From Sphagnum compactum (Eukaryota > Bryophyta > Sphagnopsida > Sphagnales), in contig OZ234495.1 in NCBI GenBank assembly GCA_965153455.1, forward strand, positions 10,040,875-10,104,874: a stretch of DNA of 64,000 nucleotides. Reading direction: 5' to 3'. This document shows, in pieces, positions 11,917 to 25,900 of this stretch (its first letter is position 1; each line of letters opens with the position of its first letter). Made by a program: the position numbers and the translations under genes. Below the pieces are notes generated by a model. It did no database searches, was not told the origin of the DNA, and worked only from the letters and a program-made list of their open reading frames with translations.

Positions 11917-12882
11917 GTAGGTAGTTTCAAGGGATTTTGCCCCCTAGAGAATAGGTGAAATGATTCATCCTAATTTGTTTGTAAAAAGATTCGTATTCGT
12001 CTTTTGATATTTTATTTTCTTTGCCCCCTTCTCAAATGTGAGACCCAGCCTCAAGTAGTAACTAAACCCCACAAAATTAAAGATGAAACTATTTTCTTCA
12101 AAAATGATTATGGCACCAAATCACACAAAAAAATTCATGTAATTCTTTCAAAATGTGACAATGTGTGATTGAAAACATTCAAATACACATGTCATGATTT
12201 TATTTTTATTTTATTTTATTTTATTTTGGTTTGAAATTTTGCACATATGTGAAAAAAAAATATGGAAAAAAAACTTGATCATTTTTATTAAAAAAATCAT
12301 TAAATTTTACAAAAAAATTTGAAAATCATGTTGCGACATTTCTCTATTGGTCTAGTATCAATTTTTTAAATGTTTAGATAGGTTCATAAAACATGTCATC
12401 ATTTAATGTGAAATCTCTTTTGGGTTCCTCATAACTAATGTGATATTAAAAAATGAAAATAAAACCATGACAATTTCTCTTTTACAACAACATGATGATG
12501 CACATTAAAATAGATTTTTTTTAAAAATCCCTTAGTTATGACCAATTTATCATACAATATCAATTGTTGATATAAAATTAATGGCAAGGCCATTGTATTT
12601 AACACACCTTATTTATTCATGTATTCCTCCCCCTTTTCTCTTCCCCCAAAACCTTCCATTTTTTAAATTTTAGTCTTCCTTTTTTGTCACCCTTTGAAAA
12701 TTTTCATGGAACAAGTGGAAAGAATAGGTCAGGGAATGGAACCAAATAATTTATTCATGTTTTAATAACTTAAATGTCACAAAAATCCAATAAAAGATTG
12801 ATGGCTGGAACCATCACAAGGGAGACTAAAAAGAAGGCCAAAAAAAGGCCAAAAGATGCATGAACCAAAAAGAAGGAAAGAA
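11917..12882. other. AT-rich spacer without a gene
   Basis: This is AT-rich DNA with a TTTTA microsatellite near 12198-12228. No recognisable frame is present. It separates the 64-bp tandem repeat from the 3' end of the reverse-transcriptase relic. Confidence 0.6.
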
Positions 12883-15602
12883 CTAGTCCCTCTTGTGGTA
12901 GGAAGCTATCTCACCCATGGCCCCTCTAATGTTGCCTACATGCAAATCATGAGATCTAATAATAATGGGAGGTTTAAAACAAACATCACCCGCCAACACA
13001 ATCTTCCTCTCTACAATAGAGGCTAAAACATGTTGAAGAGTAATACTAACATGTTGCTTGAAAAATTGAATGCAAAAATACAAGGATAAATGACCTCCTA
13101 ATCATTTATTGTGGAAAAGACAAGCAGGTTCCTTGATGAAATGATCCATATCATGTTCAAGTGCGCCATGCACCTCCATGGCCATCGGAATAATGTGGTG
13201 CCTTTCATTAAGCCTTCTATACTTGCAGATCTTAACAATGGCACTAAGTTTTGCAATTACACTTGTTGGTCGATTAATGCTCGAAGCCACCGTCTTTTGC
13301 ATTGAATTAATAACCATCACATCGACAACAAAAACTTGGTCCTCTTGGGTCATGTAGAAATCAACTTCCAATGAAACTCCTAACGTAAAGGTGTACCACT
13401 GTTCTCTCCATATAGCATGTCCATTTTCTCGAATGGAAGCATACATGACGTCTCGGATGGTGTCATGTGTGGTTATCGGCTGACCTCCAAACGGGTAACG
13501 ACTAAGTGCATGCCAAATGCATCCAACCCGTGTCCACATTCACATGTGAGAAAATTAGATGTCAAGGGCTAAATCAAACTGAGACGAAAATGCAATGTTG
13601 AGGTGAAAGTAAAGTGTGCGATGCAAAATGAACAAATAGATGGCTTAACAACCAACCATAGCCCTACCCCCTTGCCTGAACAAGAACAAATGTGGGCTCT
13701 AGATGATGAGGAAATGGAGTCATCCTCCAAGATAAACCTAAAGGCTGTGTCACGATGGATGTCCATAAAAAATGCTTATAGACATGGCGTGCCGGTAATT
13801 GCCAGATTCTCAAAAGAAAGGTGCATCTCCCTAGCTACAAGAGGAAAGCCATCTGGCATTACACGTAAACATGATTAAAACAGGTGCAAGCCCCCCTCAA
13901 CCTAATAAACATATTCTTCCAAAACAAGTCTATCAGAAATATGAAACTTAGAGCACAAATATGGAGCCATTAAAGCCCAACTCCCTATAGAAGTAGATGG
14001 GGCACAATCTTCCATAAATAAAAGGTGTATACCACCAAAGGATATCAGTAGTTGAGCTTGACGCCTCGCTAAGGGGCCCTAAAAAGACTCCCACAATCTT
14101 GGACCCATAATGTCCCCACATACTTGCATAATTTTCTTGTCAAACCCCGCCAAAAGAGACACGAAGGAAAAAGAAAGAGGTATTATTCATGTGAAATAAG
14201 AAGGTCAACGAGCTACACATGAGGACAAAATGCCCAAAGCAACATGGGCATCTCCCAAAGGAGGAAGATCATTAATATGTGCCATGTTTTAAGATAAAGC
14301 CTCATCCAAAAAATGCGTGGCAAAATCTTGAAAACCATCTAACACACCCAAAATGTGTAAACCATCTATGACCAAAGTGCAACCCTAAGGAATTTTTATG
14401 CCTAGAGAAAACCCTGATGGACTCCAAAGCTTGCATTTTCACACCTTGACCCTAAGCCCAACTAGGGTTAATTGGGTCGAAAGGTGGTTCAAGGTGCAGG
14501 TAATTTCGCTCATAGGCCCAACGATGTGGGTATCATCCGCTAGGGATGGAAAAACATAGTTGGGGGCCAATGCAATGGTCTCTAAAAAAGTTCGATAATA
14601 GGCCAAAACAAATAAAAGACCTCCTAAGGGGCCACCTTCCCTCATGCTTGAAAATGATTCAATAATGGTGACCCCCCTCCACATGCCGTCCATGCTAGTA
14701 ATACAAAGAAGAATGAGCACCATAAAACAACCTAGTAAAGGGGACAATGCTCGATAGAAGCCCCTCGACATCACACAACTTTTTAAAAATAGCAACTTGA
14801 AAAACGTTACTAAAGTGTTTTGGACGTTGACCTACATCACGGCCCGATTAGGGTGTAGGTCGAAGAAGGTTCTGATGCCTCACAACATCTAAGGGTTGAT
14901 ACTCCAAATTGATAAGGGGATAGGTGCTCTTGAAACGGCCCCCGAAGTTATAGGACAATGGAATGACTAATAAGTCGAAAAAACACCTCACCTATAGCAA
15001 TAGGACAAAGACCACCAATGTCCTACCATTGCCAACAATTTGCTAGCCCCCAACACTATGGCCACCAACATAGGGATATCCCCACAAACAACAACAATAA
15101 CAACCTGGAATAATTCCAGAAACCATGAGGATGGGTCCTTTAATATGAAGCATCCCAAGAGATGCTCACATACTATCCCATAAAGCTCACCTAAAAACAA
15201 TTGGGGAGCAGTGGTTAAAGTTTGGGTAAACAGAGTCCTATCCAGGACAAAAATGTGCTTAGGTTGATAGTTAAAAATAGGTGGAGGGACAAGGTCTAAA
15301 AGAAGGGAGTGCATATGACTTAAGGTAATAATGGTGTCCTCTAAAAGAATAGTGAGAATCATGGGCTGAAGAACTCTAGTAGCGCAACTATACTCACTAA
15401 CTCTCCCTAAAGTTAAACATTGGCAAAAACAAATGGTCGAAGAATCTTCCCATGAGTGGTGAAAACAAGGCGCATATGAAACACATGAAGACTCCTTATG
15501 ATAAGAAGACCAATTGTCCACCATAAACCTCTTGAAAGTAGAAACCTCCCATTGACATGAACAACCTCTTTGAGTATAGCGCAAACACCAATGGGGCAAC
15601 AA
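12883..15602 (-). pseudogene. Decayed reverse-transcriptase retroelement (non-LTR-like)
   Basis: On the minus strand several frames, broken by stops and frameshifts, form one reverse-transcriptase-type protein in order. An upstream part lies around 15.25-14.99 kb. The palm follows at 14795-14439, with a GGPLGGLLF block and the catalytic LADDTHIVGP motif near 14520-14550. A thumb-like part, CKLWSPSG, comes next at about 14430 after a frame change. A C-terminal domain at 13539-13102 has D...(Q)VFVVDVMV, resembling a restriction-like endonuclease fold. A last block at 13083-12883 ends in ASYHKRD and a stop. Several internal stops show it is inactive. No LTRs, polyA tail or target-site duplication were recognised, so the element class is inferred from domain order only. 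The 5' limit is uncertain. Confidence 0.85.
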
Positions 15603-18600
15603 GAGGAAAATGGACCATGCTAACTTTTCTGTTGGGTCTCAAACAATTAGGTCAAGGGGTAAGCGAAAAGCTTGACTAACCTCGTCCTGGATGGCTTGAA
15701 GGATCTTATGAAATAAACAAGGGCACGTGAAATGAAACTCAAACAACCCCAAAATGGCGTTAAACTGAGCCTGAAGCCAACCCCAAAAAGCAAGAGGAAT
15801 AGAACCAAGGAGAAGCACAAGAAGAAAGAACACCTGCAAAGATAAAACAACCTAACTAGCCTAAGAAATAAGGCTAATAGGAGGGTGAACACTTTTGACA
15901 TGCTTCGAAAGGCGATTTAAAGTGTAAAGGCTAGATCAATGAGGACAAAGGGTATCTCGAATCGTTGGGGGACGCAAAGAGGGGGTCATTCAAAAAAAGG
16001 TTACACCCCAAAACCCTTAGGAAGCAAAAGCCCAAGCAGCCCCCTAAAAAAAAATTTAAGGAAAAAAAAGGAAGAAGGAACAGAAAATAAAAGAAAAGAA
16101 AAAACTAAACTAAACCCAACAAAACAAAATACAAAACAAAACCAAACCAAAAAAGGGATGAAAACTTTCCCAAAAAAAAAAGGATTTTCCTGCTGTTGCA
16201 GGAACTCGTTAGCGATGGCGACCCTGGTTGTTGCAAGCTATATTAATTTGCATTATTATCATTATTCTCCACAATTCTTGCTGCCTTTTGTTTCCCTCTC
16301 ACACTTCCACACAACCCCCTTGGAATCCTCCTTGCTTTCTTCTTTACTGCTCTCTTCTTGATTTCCTCATCGTGGCCTAATCAAATCACCCATCTCCTAG
16401 TCACAGTCTTCCACTACTCTTGTCGACATCCTTTGTGAGTCTCATTTCTGATCTCTCTTGTGGTCCAAGTTGCCATAACACTAACATTGTTGTCAAGCTT
16501 CTCCGATTTGACATCTCCAACCTAAGCAAACATAGCTAAAACTAATAACTAGGGTGAGTTTGTTCGTTTTGGGGATGGATCCCAATTTGGGTGACAATAT
16601 TTGTAGCCATGCAATTTTATGTCATTTTATAAACTTAATCAATTTTGGGTGTTTTAAGGTCAAGCTACACTTGGAGGAGGTAAAAAGCATAAGTAACATG
16701 AAGGTAGAAAAGTTAAATTTATTTCAGCATCCACGCATATGGTATCAAGTACCACTACATCCTACATGGATGCTTACATGACACATCAAGGTAATGCAAT
16801 GTTAGGAGTTAAAATAGCTAGTATGTAATCTAAAAGAAATGTACATTTCAAAATTGAAATGTCATCTTAATTAAACATCTAAAAAAAAATTCAAAATAAT
16901 TTTGTGTTAAGTTACACACACTTGCCTATTCCTCTACATCACATTGCAAGCTTTCTCCCCCTTCACCAATCCAATGCTGCAAAAACACATGTGATTGTGA
17001 TAGTAATTTGTTGTGTCAAGATTTTGTTGTAACATGGATTTGTTGTTGGGTCCAAGCATGCTAAAGTATGCCACAAAAGGATGTTCAAATATGCAAAAAT
17101 TTGAAAATGTCAACTTTTGGGGCTTGTAAGTATGTGAAAACTATTGATGTTGAAATTTAAAATTGGATGAGTGTATCAATTGTGACATGGACATGTTTTT
17201 AGGTATATAAGAGTAACAATTAACATATTTCATGTGGTACTTTCAATGTATTTTCCAAAAACATGGCCCTTTGCACATTTGTAATTTTTTTTTTTTCATA
17301 TAAATGAATTAAAAATTAAAGTTTTCAAATATAGTGAGTATTAGGAAATAGTTAGAATTATCCATTACCAAGTTTTAAAAATGAATTATCATTTATATGC
17401 ATAGGGAAAAGTATTTTTTAAGTGCCAAATGGCATATTGGCATGGAAAAGTACTTTTGAAGGGGTTATCATTATCAAAATATGACAATTCAACGTGCAAA
17501 AGATACCCAACTATGGCCTTCATAACTAAGCTATGTTTTTTCCCCCTTTGCCAACTTTGAATTTCTCCAAGCTTAGGCTCATGGTTAACAACAACAAATA
17601 CCAAATAACATGTAAGTATTACACTTAGAAAAAAGTATCTTGAACTTTTACTGTGCAACAACATCTAGCCATCCAATTATCTTTTAGAGAATGATGACAT
17701 TTGTTGGATCAAGATTAGGAATATGGAGGAGACAAGTTGAAAATGGGGTTCAAGATTAGGGTTTCAAGTGGGGTTCACGTTTAGGGTTGCCGGCTTAAGT
17801 ATGGCAATGTTTTGAGGACGTTGTTGGTTTCCCATAAGCTTTGACAAGGTGAGGGGTTGGATTTCTGAGCTATTTTGGTTATTCACCTTCAAGTCTTCAA
17901 GTTTGTTGTTTAGGTCTTAAGTTTCTTTTTACATTTACTTTTAGAAGACAAAATTTGTTTGGGTCTTTAGCTTTTCTTTGTAACTTGTGGCTTTTTAGTT
18001 TTTGTTTGCAGGGTCTAAAGATGGATGAACTTTCTTGTCCCTTACTGCATTTGTGTTTGCTCAACCAGCTATGGGATCTTTGGCTTTAATATTGGAAATT
18101 TGCGCCTTCTCATGCAGGTAGAAGTACAAATTTCCGTTTTCTACTTTTCCCAAGTCATGGACATTCATCTTTCGAAGTCTAGGACAAATGAGTGACATAT
18201 TTTCCTAGGTTTCCTTGCATTTACCATAATCTCACCCTTGTGGTTTGTATGGGTAAAGAACTGTGTTTTACAATCATGTGTTAAATCAGCTTTAACCCCA
18301 ATTGAACCATCTTCAAGCTAAGACCAAGGTGCTTGAAAGCTTCATTGGAGGCCCGTGTGATGGTGTTAACAGCTTCGCTAAGGCCAAAAGCTTGGAATAA
18401 TCAATTTTAAGCTTCAACCTATCCCTTTCAAGCACATGCATTTTAAAGTTTTTTTCTTGTAAGGTTTTTGTCTTGTTCTTTTCTTTGTGTGTTTGAATTT
18501 TAGCTTGTTTTAGTTTTTAAATGTGTGCTTAGGTTTTTTTTTTTCTTTTTTGATTTGTTTTGGGTTTTTATTTATTGTATTTCTTTATCTTTGTTCAAAT

Positions 18601-21600
18601 TTCTTTTTACGCATTTTAATATGTTTTCTTTCCTTATTTGTAGTACTTGTGATATCAACACTTAAATTTCATAAATTGAATATGTACTTCACATTGCACA
18701 ATGATTGGAGGAGAAAAAATTGAGCAAAATATTCAAGGTTGCCCATCTTATTTTTGGTTTATGAATGTTTACAATTTGATGTTATAGTTTCTCTTTTCTT
18801 TGGTCTATAAATGCTTGCATTTTGATCAATTCATGTCAGTTAAATTTGGTAGAATGTAGAAAAAAAATTCCCCTCGTTGAGTCAAAATTACAATGAAAAT
18901 AAATATGAAATAATCCTTTGAAATTCAAAATTCAAAATAAAATAGGTGGAAGTGAAACGATTGAAGTGTTCATGAATGAAGTATGGAAGAATAATGTTTG
19001 CAAGAAAGAATTAAAAATTGTCCAAGCCTATAGACAAAAGGAAACAAAAATCCAAATAACAAAAAAAAAGTAACAAAAGTTAATTTTCATAAGTTGGATG
19101 AAAAATTTGAGTACCTCATAGCCAAAAAAAAAAATTTGATTTTTCATTTGTGTAAGCCAAATTCAACAATTTTATTTTATTTGTTATGACAATGGAGTTC
19201 AAATGGATGTGAATGTGGCACAAATTATGCATGGTACCATTTGTTACATGGGTTCAATAGATGCATCAAACCCAATAACAAAATGAAGGACATGATTAAT
19301 CTCATATTAATTGCATTGTCAAAACATGTGGATGTAGACCATTCTTTTATTGCAAAGATTTATATGAGGAGGAAATGAACAATCCTTTGAAAAAAAAAGT
19401 GGAAAAACAACCAACAAAAAAGGCCTAATGTAGTTGAAGTGTAACCTCAATTTTTTTTGTTATGAAAGATCCTTTCAAAAAAAATGTTGTGTAATAAAAA
19501 AAATTTGTAAAAAGCATTGGCTTTTTTAATTATCAAGAACCATTTATGTATGCAATTTGTAGAAAATGTTCAATTTAGACATTTGGCTATGTATTTGTGT
19601 CCAAGAGTTGTGTTTCCTTCCAAAAAATGGTTTTCACAATAGATTCTTCTTGAGTTAGTGGAAAAACAACAAATAGTTGTATGTTTTAACAAACCTAGTG
19701 CAGTAAACACCCTTTATGATCATGCCCTTGGTGACCACTTTATTTGTGACATTAACGAATTGTGATTTAAATGTGTATAATCACATTCACTATAAACCTT
19801 TACAAGATTGTGACTATAGACAAAAAAAAACTTTACAAAATAGTCTAACTATTATCTCACAAGAATTCAAGTTGTAGTCCTCATCAATTTCTTTGTTAGC
19901 AAGGCCACTTTCAAAGTGAACCAAAAGGTGCAAAATGGTGATGGCATTTTAGGCATTTTAGGATTTTTTATCATATTTTTCATCAATAGCCAATATATTT
20001 CAAACTCAATAAATGAGGATACCAAATGAAGGTTTTGAACCTAGAGTCCAATATCAAGGAGACCATGTTATGGGATTTTGTTTTCCTTCATACATTTTTA
20101 AGAAGGAAATGAAAGAATTCAATATTTTATAAACTTCTTCTGTGATGTTAGAAGTAAACATATCTAATACAACAACGCCTAAATCCTCTTCCATTAAGTT
20201 GCCAAATGAAGGTGACATTTTTTCTCCTTCAATTTCAAACTCATGGAAATGGAAAAATGTAATGTATCACTAGTAACTAACGACCACAATATTGGTTCAA
20301 AACACAAATAGTAACATGGGAGAAATAATCATCAATCATTGGGAAATGTGTTGAGTTAAAGGAGGTGGCACTTGAGAATTCACCCTCACATGAGTTTGTG
20401 TATTGTAACAAACCACAATAACTTTTCAAAATTGCAAAGCTTCCCAAAACATAATAATTTTGCTAACAAATCTACAAGATGCAACTTACATTCTACAATA
20501 AACCCCCTTTATAATCACCCACATTTTAATCACATTCTTGTTTATGTCACACATTTTTTGATAACCATCCATTTTAGTAAGAAATATCATTATTTAGATT
20601 CATTATCACACTCATTAGTAGCATAAAATATTTGCAAAATTTCTTTGTAAATGTGACTATAATTGGGGAAATCTAGGGTTAGTGTTGCAATCTAGTTGAA
20701 GAGAAAAGAAAAAAACAACTTTCTAGTGTAAACAAGCAAAAGATATGTGAACTTGCTAAGAAAATAGAAAATATTAATTGAAAAAATCTAATTGACAAAA
20801 TACACAAGTTAATAATTAAAGAGCTCAAATTTAATGTAAATTATCACATTAAAATAGATAGAAATCACAAACTTCTTCAAGTCTAATAATGTATAGTAAA
20901 AGTTTAGAATAACCTATATAAGAAATTTAAACAATTGGCACCTTTATTCTAACATAAAACATGTCAACAAACAAGTCAAAATTTCAAATAGTACCAAGTT
21001 GATGTGAAAAATATGAAGTCATGTCCTCTTGAATGGTGGAAAAAGCAAGAGTACATGTTTCATATTCTTGCTTGTCAAGTTTTAGGGATTGTTTAATCAC
21101 AAAATAAATAAATAAATAAATAAATAATCTAAACTATTCATTATTTTAAAGGCCTCATTTGTAATCAAATAACTTAAAATTTTCGATATTTGTGAACTAA
21201 AATTGACCCAATGATTCTAAAATCAGTTTGTAAAACTTCTTATAGTTTACTAAAGTTAATTGAAACAAATTCAGATTTGGAAGAGGAATTTGAAACATTT
21301 GAAGACGACTTTTGAGATGATGAAGTTTTGAAAATATAAATATTTCAAAAAAGATTATCTGTTGTAGCATTGTTTGTGGGGGGGGGGGGGGGGGATGTGT
21401 TCCCCAAGGTGTTTCCAAAATTACCTCAATTTTATCCCATATAGTTTAGCCAAATTTCAATTTCCATATATATATTTGAGCTCCATATTGTTACACACTA
21501 TTAATGACAATCAACTTTTTCTTTTCAGTTCCTTATGTTTTCATATGGTTTTTAATAATGCATCATTATTTATGTCAAAAAAATTCAAATTAATATACAT

Positions 21601-21700
21601 TTCATGGACTTAGATGAAACGCAAGAGTGATGTCCAATGAATCCATGGAAGACCGATATGACCCTCCAAAATGGGTAGCTTCCAGGGCCATCGAGGAGCC
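15603..21700. other. AT-rich intergenic region, no gene recognised
   Basis: The first 300 bases may be a further upstream remnant of the retroelement (hydrophobic minus-strand frames at 15.6-15.9 kb) but are not recognisable. A purine-rich A/AAC tract lies at about 16050-16190. The remainder is AT-rich with short open frames only, and a G homopolymer of about 16 at 21378-21394. No domain-bearing frame, tRNA or rRNA was seen. Confidence 0.6.
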
Positions 21701-21754
21701 GTGGAAGGGTCCAATAAAGGGTTAAATCGTAATTATGGAATGCTTCCTGTACTT

Positions 21755-22938
21755 GATTGCTCCAGGTGGGTTGCTATTAGTAGTCTGTCACCTATTTGCA
21801 GTCCCAATTTTAGTTTTTAAGGGTGGGGTTGGGAAAAAAAGTAAATAACAATAGTAGCTTGAATATGGTGGGGTTTTAAAAAGATTCTACTTAGATATAA
21901 ACCCTAAACCCTTATATTTTTATGCAAGTTATTATATTTGATCAATTAATTAAACATAATTTCATATTATAAAATCTCTACAAAACGAAACGCACAAGTG
22001 AAAACCTTGTACATTGTATCATTAGTTCACTAAACATACCTACAAAAATAAATTCAGACCACCAAATCTAGCAATTTCATTGGCCATAACATTTTTTTTT
22101 GCACTCCTACACACAAAGCCTATTTACCACCACCTATTTAACACCTCTGTATATGAATTAGTACACTAGTTATTGTAACCCTTGTCTATTATACAAATAA
22201 GATTAAAAATTTGTTTTAGTTAGGTGTAATGGAAATGAAACTGGACTTAATGGAAATGAAACCGGACTTAATGGAAATGAAACCTAGTCTTAAACTAGAC
22301 CGGTTAGCTAGTTACTAGGGTGGTGAAAGGGGAGTTTACCCCTATTACAAAATGGAAAACTAAAATTAAATTCAAATGAACAAATTATTGTGAAGGAAAA
22401 TAGAATGGATCTTTGGGAATATTCCATTTGTCGCAACACAAACTTCAAAAGCGATTAATTATTCAACAAGCGATTAATTATTCAAGAGACATGTGTTGAA
22501 GTTGCCAAGGCATTACATTCCAATATCATTCCCTTCTGCGAAATTGAGTTAGCCTCAGAGTCAAGTCACATATCGGTAAGAGTATTTGAACTCGGAGTGG
22601 AGTGGATGTGGGATTGCAGCAAGCTATGATGTTTTTTTTACATTAGCACCACAATTCTTAACCTTAACAAATCCATTTTGACTTCAAAGGGAAACTTCCA
22701 ACATTTCTCAAAATAATAGAATTAGTGTAGTAAAGCTGCCAAGGTATGATGGACCTCCAGTACACACACACATGAGAGCGCCCCCACGAGTGGTGATGCT
22801 GAGTATGTGACCCTGCAAAAAAATATTTCTCACATCCAAGTTTAGTTATTTACTGTTTTCCCAACTCCACCCATCCAACTGAGAATGGAACTGCAAATAT
22901 ATGTGGGAACTACTAATAGCAAACCATCTGGACCAATC
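21755..22938. repeat. Inverted repeat pair, arms about 95 bp
   Basis: The plus-strand sequence 21755-21850 resembles the reverse complement of 22845-22938 along its whole length. Shared landmarks are GATTG(C/G)TCCAG(G/A)TGG, TTGCTATTAGTAGT, ATTTGCAGT(C/T)CCA and GTTGGGAAAA followed by AGTAAATAAC. By eye identity is roughly three quarters. A third, partial copy starts at 24473 in plus orientation. The arms enclose about 1 kb without a coding frame; this could be a non-autonomous element with terminal inverted repeats or two independent insertions. Confidence 0.75.
22228..22291. repeat. About 20-bp tandem repeat, three copies
   Basis: Three adjacent units of the form TAATGGAAATGAAAC(T/C)GGACT occur, the last diverging after GAAACC. 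The tract lies inside the inverted-repeat pair described above. Confidence 0.85.
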
Positions 22939-22949
22939 ATTTATGTTTG

Positions 22950-25900
22950 GCCAAACAAAAATAGGGAGCAGCAGTCAGATCAAAACAACCCTTTTAAAAT
23001 TTACTCACCTCCCAATTGTCGAGCACTGTCAGGTTTATGATCATCATCACTCTCGACAAGAGTCAAATTTGTGAGCTGCACTCTGATCATCTCCCTTTGT
23101 CCAGAGGGTTTCTTGTCAACGTTGCTCGTAGATACATTTAAGGTTCAAGCTTGATCGGAGTCAAATGGTGGCAGGAAAAAAAGTACATAATTATATCACC
23201 CGACTACAATTTACATACTATGAAACTTTCCGTGCATGCACACCGGAGTACATTTGCCAGCTTTGACACCGCATGTTTGTTGAATAATTAATTAATTTTG
23301 AAAATTTGAAAATTTTATTTTCAAAAAATTTTATTTTTCAAAATTAAATATCCTGGAAGAATTTTTTCACCACTTTTCCTTTCAGAGAATTTTTTTTGTT
23401 TATTCAAAGAAAAATATTTTTTGAAAATTTTAACATTTCTGAAAAAATAAATAAAATTAGTGTTGAAGCTGCCAAGGTGTAGTAGGGTTGTAGCATGTGC
23501 TGATGAACTTAATATGTGTTGCCAGCCAGAAGCAACTCTTGATCAGTAAAGCAAATTCAGGACTTTGTGTGGGCTCTGTGCCTTGTGAAGATCTGATCTG
23601 AGAACAATGACAAATTTTAAGTGTAAGATGGCTTAAGGACTTGTATTATTAGAGACAAACAAAACAGCAAGGTGTGCCAGAAAACTCTCTTAATATGAGG
23701 ACCACTCTGGATAAAATCAGAAATCAATGTGTGAAAACCTTGCTTACATTTTGCATGTCCTCCGCATGCAACATTTAAGTACCTACTAATAGTTCCACTA
23801 AAGCTAGAGATTCAGACATGATGCTAAGTTCTGTGTTAAGTCAATGTTAATTTTTTATTATTTTGGGGTGTATTCACAATATGTAATGTTAAGTAACATC
23901 ATCCATGATGTGATGCGGCATCCTAGTTGGCAAGTGATGCTAACTTGATTTTAGGTGTAGGGTAAAGACCTAGGGTGAGGGCATTCTCAAAATAAGGGCC
24001 TAGGATGAGGCGAAAGCTGAGTCCGGCCTTGCATTTTGAGAATGTCCCTCACCCTAATTGCTTTACCCTATCATAAAGCAAGAGGCAAAATTTATCATGA
24101 ATCAAACCTATGTTATTGCCAGGAAACTCGCCTCCCAACTCCTGCCCACCTAGTCCAAGAAATTGGATAGTTGGTTGTCACATATAGCATGTGAGCTAAC
24201 CCAATACATGCTTTAGAAAAATAGTGTCGTTGTTGTTGAGTTGTATGGTTAGAGCATCTCCACTAGTGCTCAGTATGTGACTCCAGACAGTAAAATTTAT
24301 TGGGAAAAAGGCAAAATGTGTAAGTTTAGCTCAGGAAATTGGTTTTTCTGCACCAAATTCGTGCAGCTTGCCGTGGTTGGTAAAAGTCGCAACACATTTG
24401 TGCACCTCCAAAAAAGAGTGTAATAAATTGAACCTCACCGCAGCTCAGTATTTCTGATTGGTCGATCATAATGATTGGTCCAGGTGGCTTGCTATTAGTC
24501 GTTTGCATATCCACCCAACACTGGATTTTACCCTTTTATTCCTCTAACTGCTTTCTTTACGTAGGGATTTTGCCTTCAGACGCGCATTGAGGCCTTGTAA
24601 ATGAACTCTGGGTTTCCATAATTGTAACACCAGGGGGAGTGGGGTTTGTCAATAACAAGCTTTAGATTCATTTTTGTACATTAATCCTTGAGAAGCTCTT
24701 GGTTGCCAAAGTATAGTTTCTTGTACCTTGGTCTAAAACCAGTTGTCTTTGGAAGCTTACACATGAACAGCTAAGAACTGGATAGAAATTTCTCACTATA
24801 ATTTTTTAATAATAATCTCTTTTAATAATATTCACAATAGTCCCCAAAGTCCCAATAATGTGAGAGCAGAATATGGGAGAGATATGATTTTGTCCATTAG
24901 ACCACATTTAAAGCTTGCCTATAGAACCCATGCTAGATGATGACATTGTTACACATGCTAGCTACTAAACTTGAGTAGTCAAGGGTCGTAGTCTGACAGT
25001 ATAGAATTGGTAATTTCTTATCAAGTATTGCACATGGGTTGTGCCTTGTGTTGAGCGGGCATTAAATTGGCCTCCGGGTATTACATTTTGTGTGTGTGTG
25101 TGTGTATGTATGATCATTGGGTGTTGTTTTTTCAAGAAACCTGGCCCCACCTCCTACTCTCTTTGAAGAAATCCATGGCATGTGTAAATATTGCCCAATT
25201 TTAGTCTTCCATATCCTCCTTGGAAATGTTAATTTGTTTAAGTTGGTACCCACCCTCACTTCATAACTAGAACTTTTATGAGCTCAAATATTTGTAATTG
25301 TACTTGACCTAGGGGAAAAATATGCAAAGGATATCTATCAAAAAGTTGGATTCATCCTCTTTTAATATTCAAGCTTATGCCCTTTTTGGTAGTGGTTTCA
25401 CATTTCAATTTCCAAGTTTTTTTTATTTTTTGCATTTATTTTTCAGCTATGCAACTTACATTATTCATTTTGAGCTTTTTGTTAAATGTGTGTTGTTGAA
25501 ATTATGAATGTGATATATTGGTTTCTAGAGCTGTTTACAACGAATCAAGCTTTTTAAAAAAAAAACATGGCGAATATAAAACCCAATGAATTACAAGAAG
25601 GTAAGTGCTTTTATATCTTTGCAATCTCCTTTACATTAAAAACACATTGTTTTTGTTTTCATCTTTTGCATCATCATCTTTACATTGCTAAGAATTAGAA
25701 AATTTTATGAAAATTGCAAAGGTGGGGAAAGATGTGGGTTTTGATTTTCAACATCTACAATGATTGTGGACAATTTTTTGGTATTTAATTATGAAGTTTC
25801 ATTATTCATTGTGTTTCATTGATTCATTCGTCTTACACCTTGATGCAACCTGTGTTGTGTTTAATTTGCTGGAAGACACAATTGTGAAACAACAAGGGGT

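Noticed and set aside
14988-15602. 204-codon frame considered as a free-standing gene
   Set aside because: Its downstream half fits the upstream part of the decayed RT element and the rest has no recognisable domain; it is part of the pseudogene.
15939-16361. 140-codon Lys-rich plus frame
   Set aside because: Derived from an A-rich tract; no domain and no splice support.
21378-21394. G homopolymer and adjacent Gly/Pro frames
   Set aside because: Simple homopolymer; its length may be a sequencing or assembly uncertainty, and no gene is attached.
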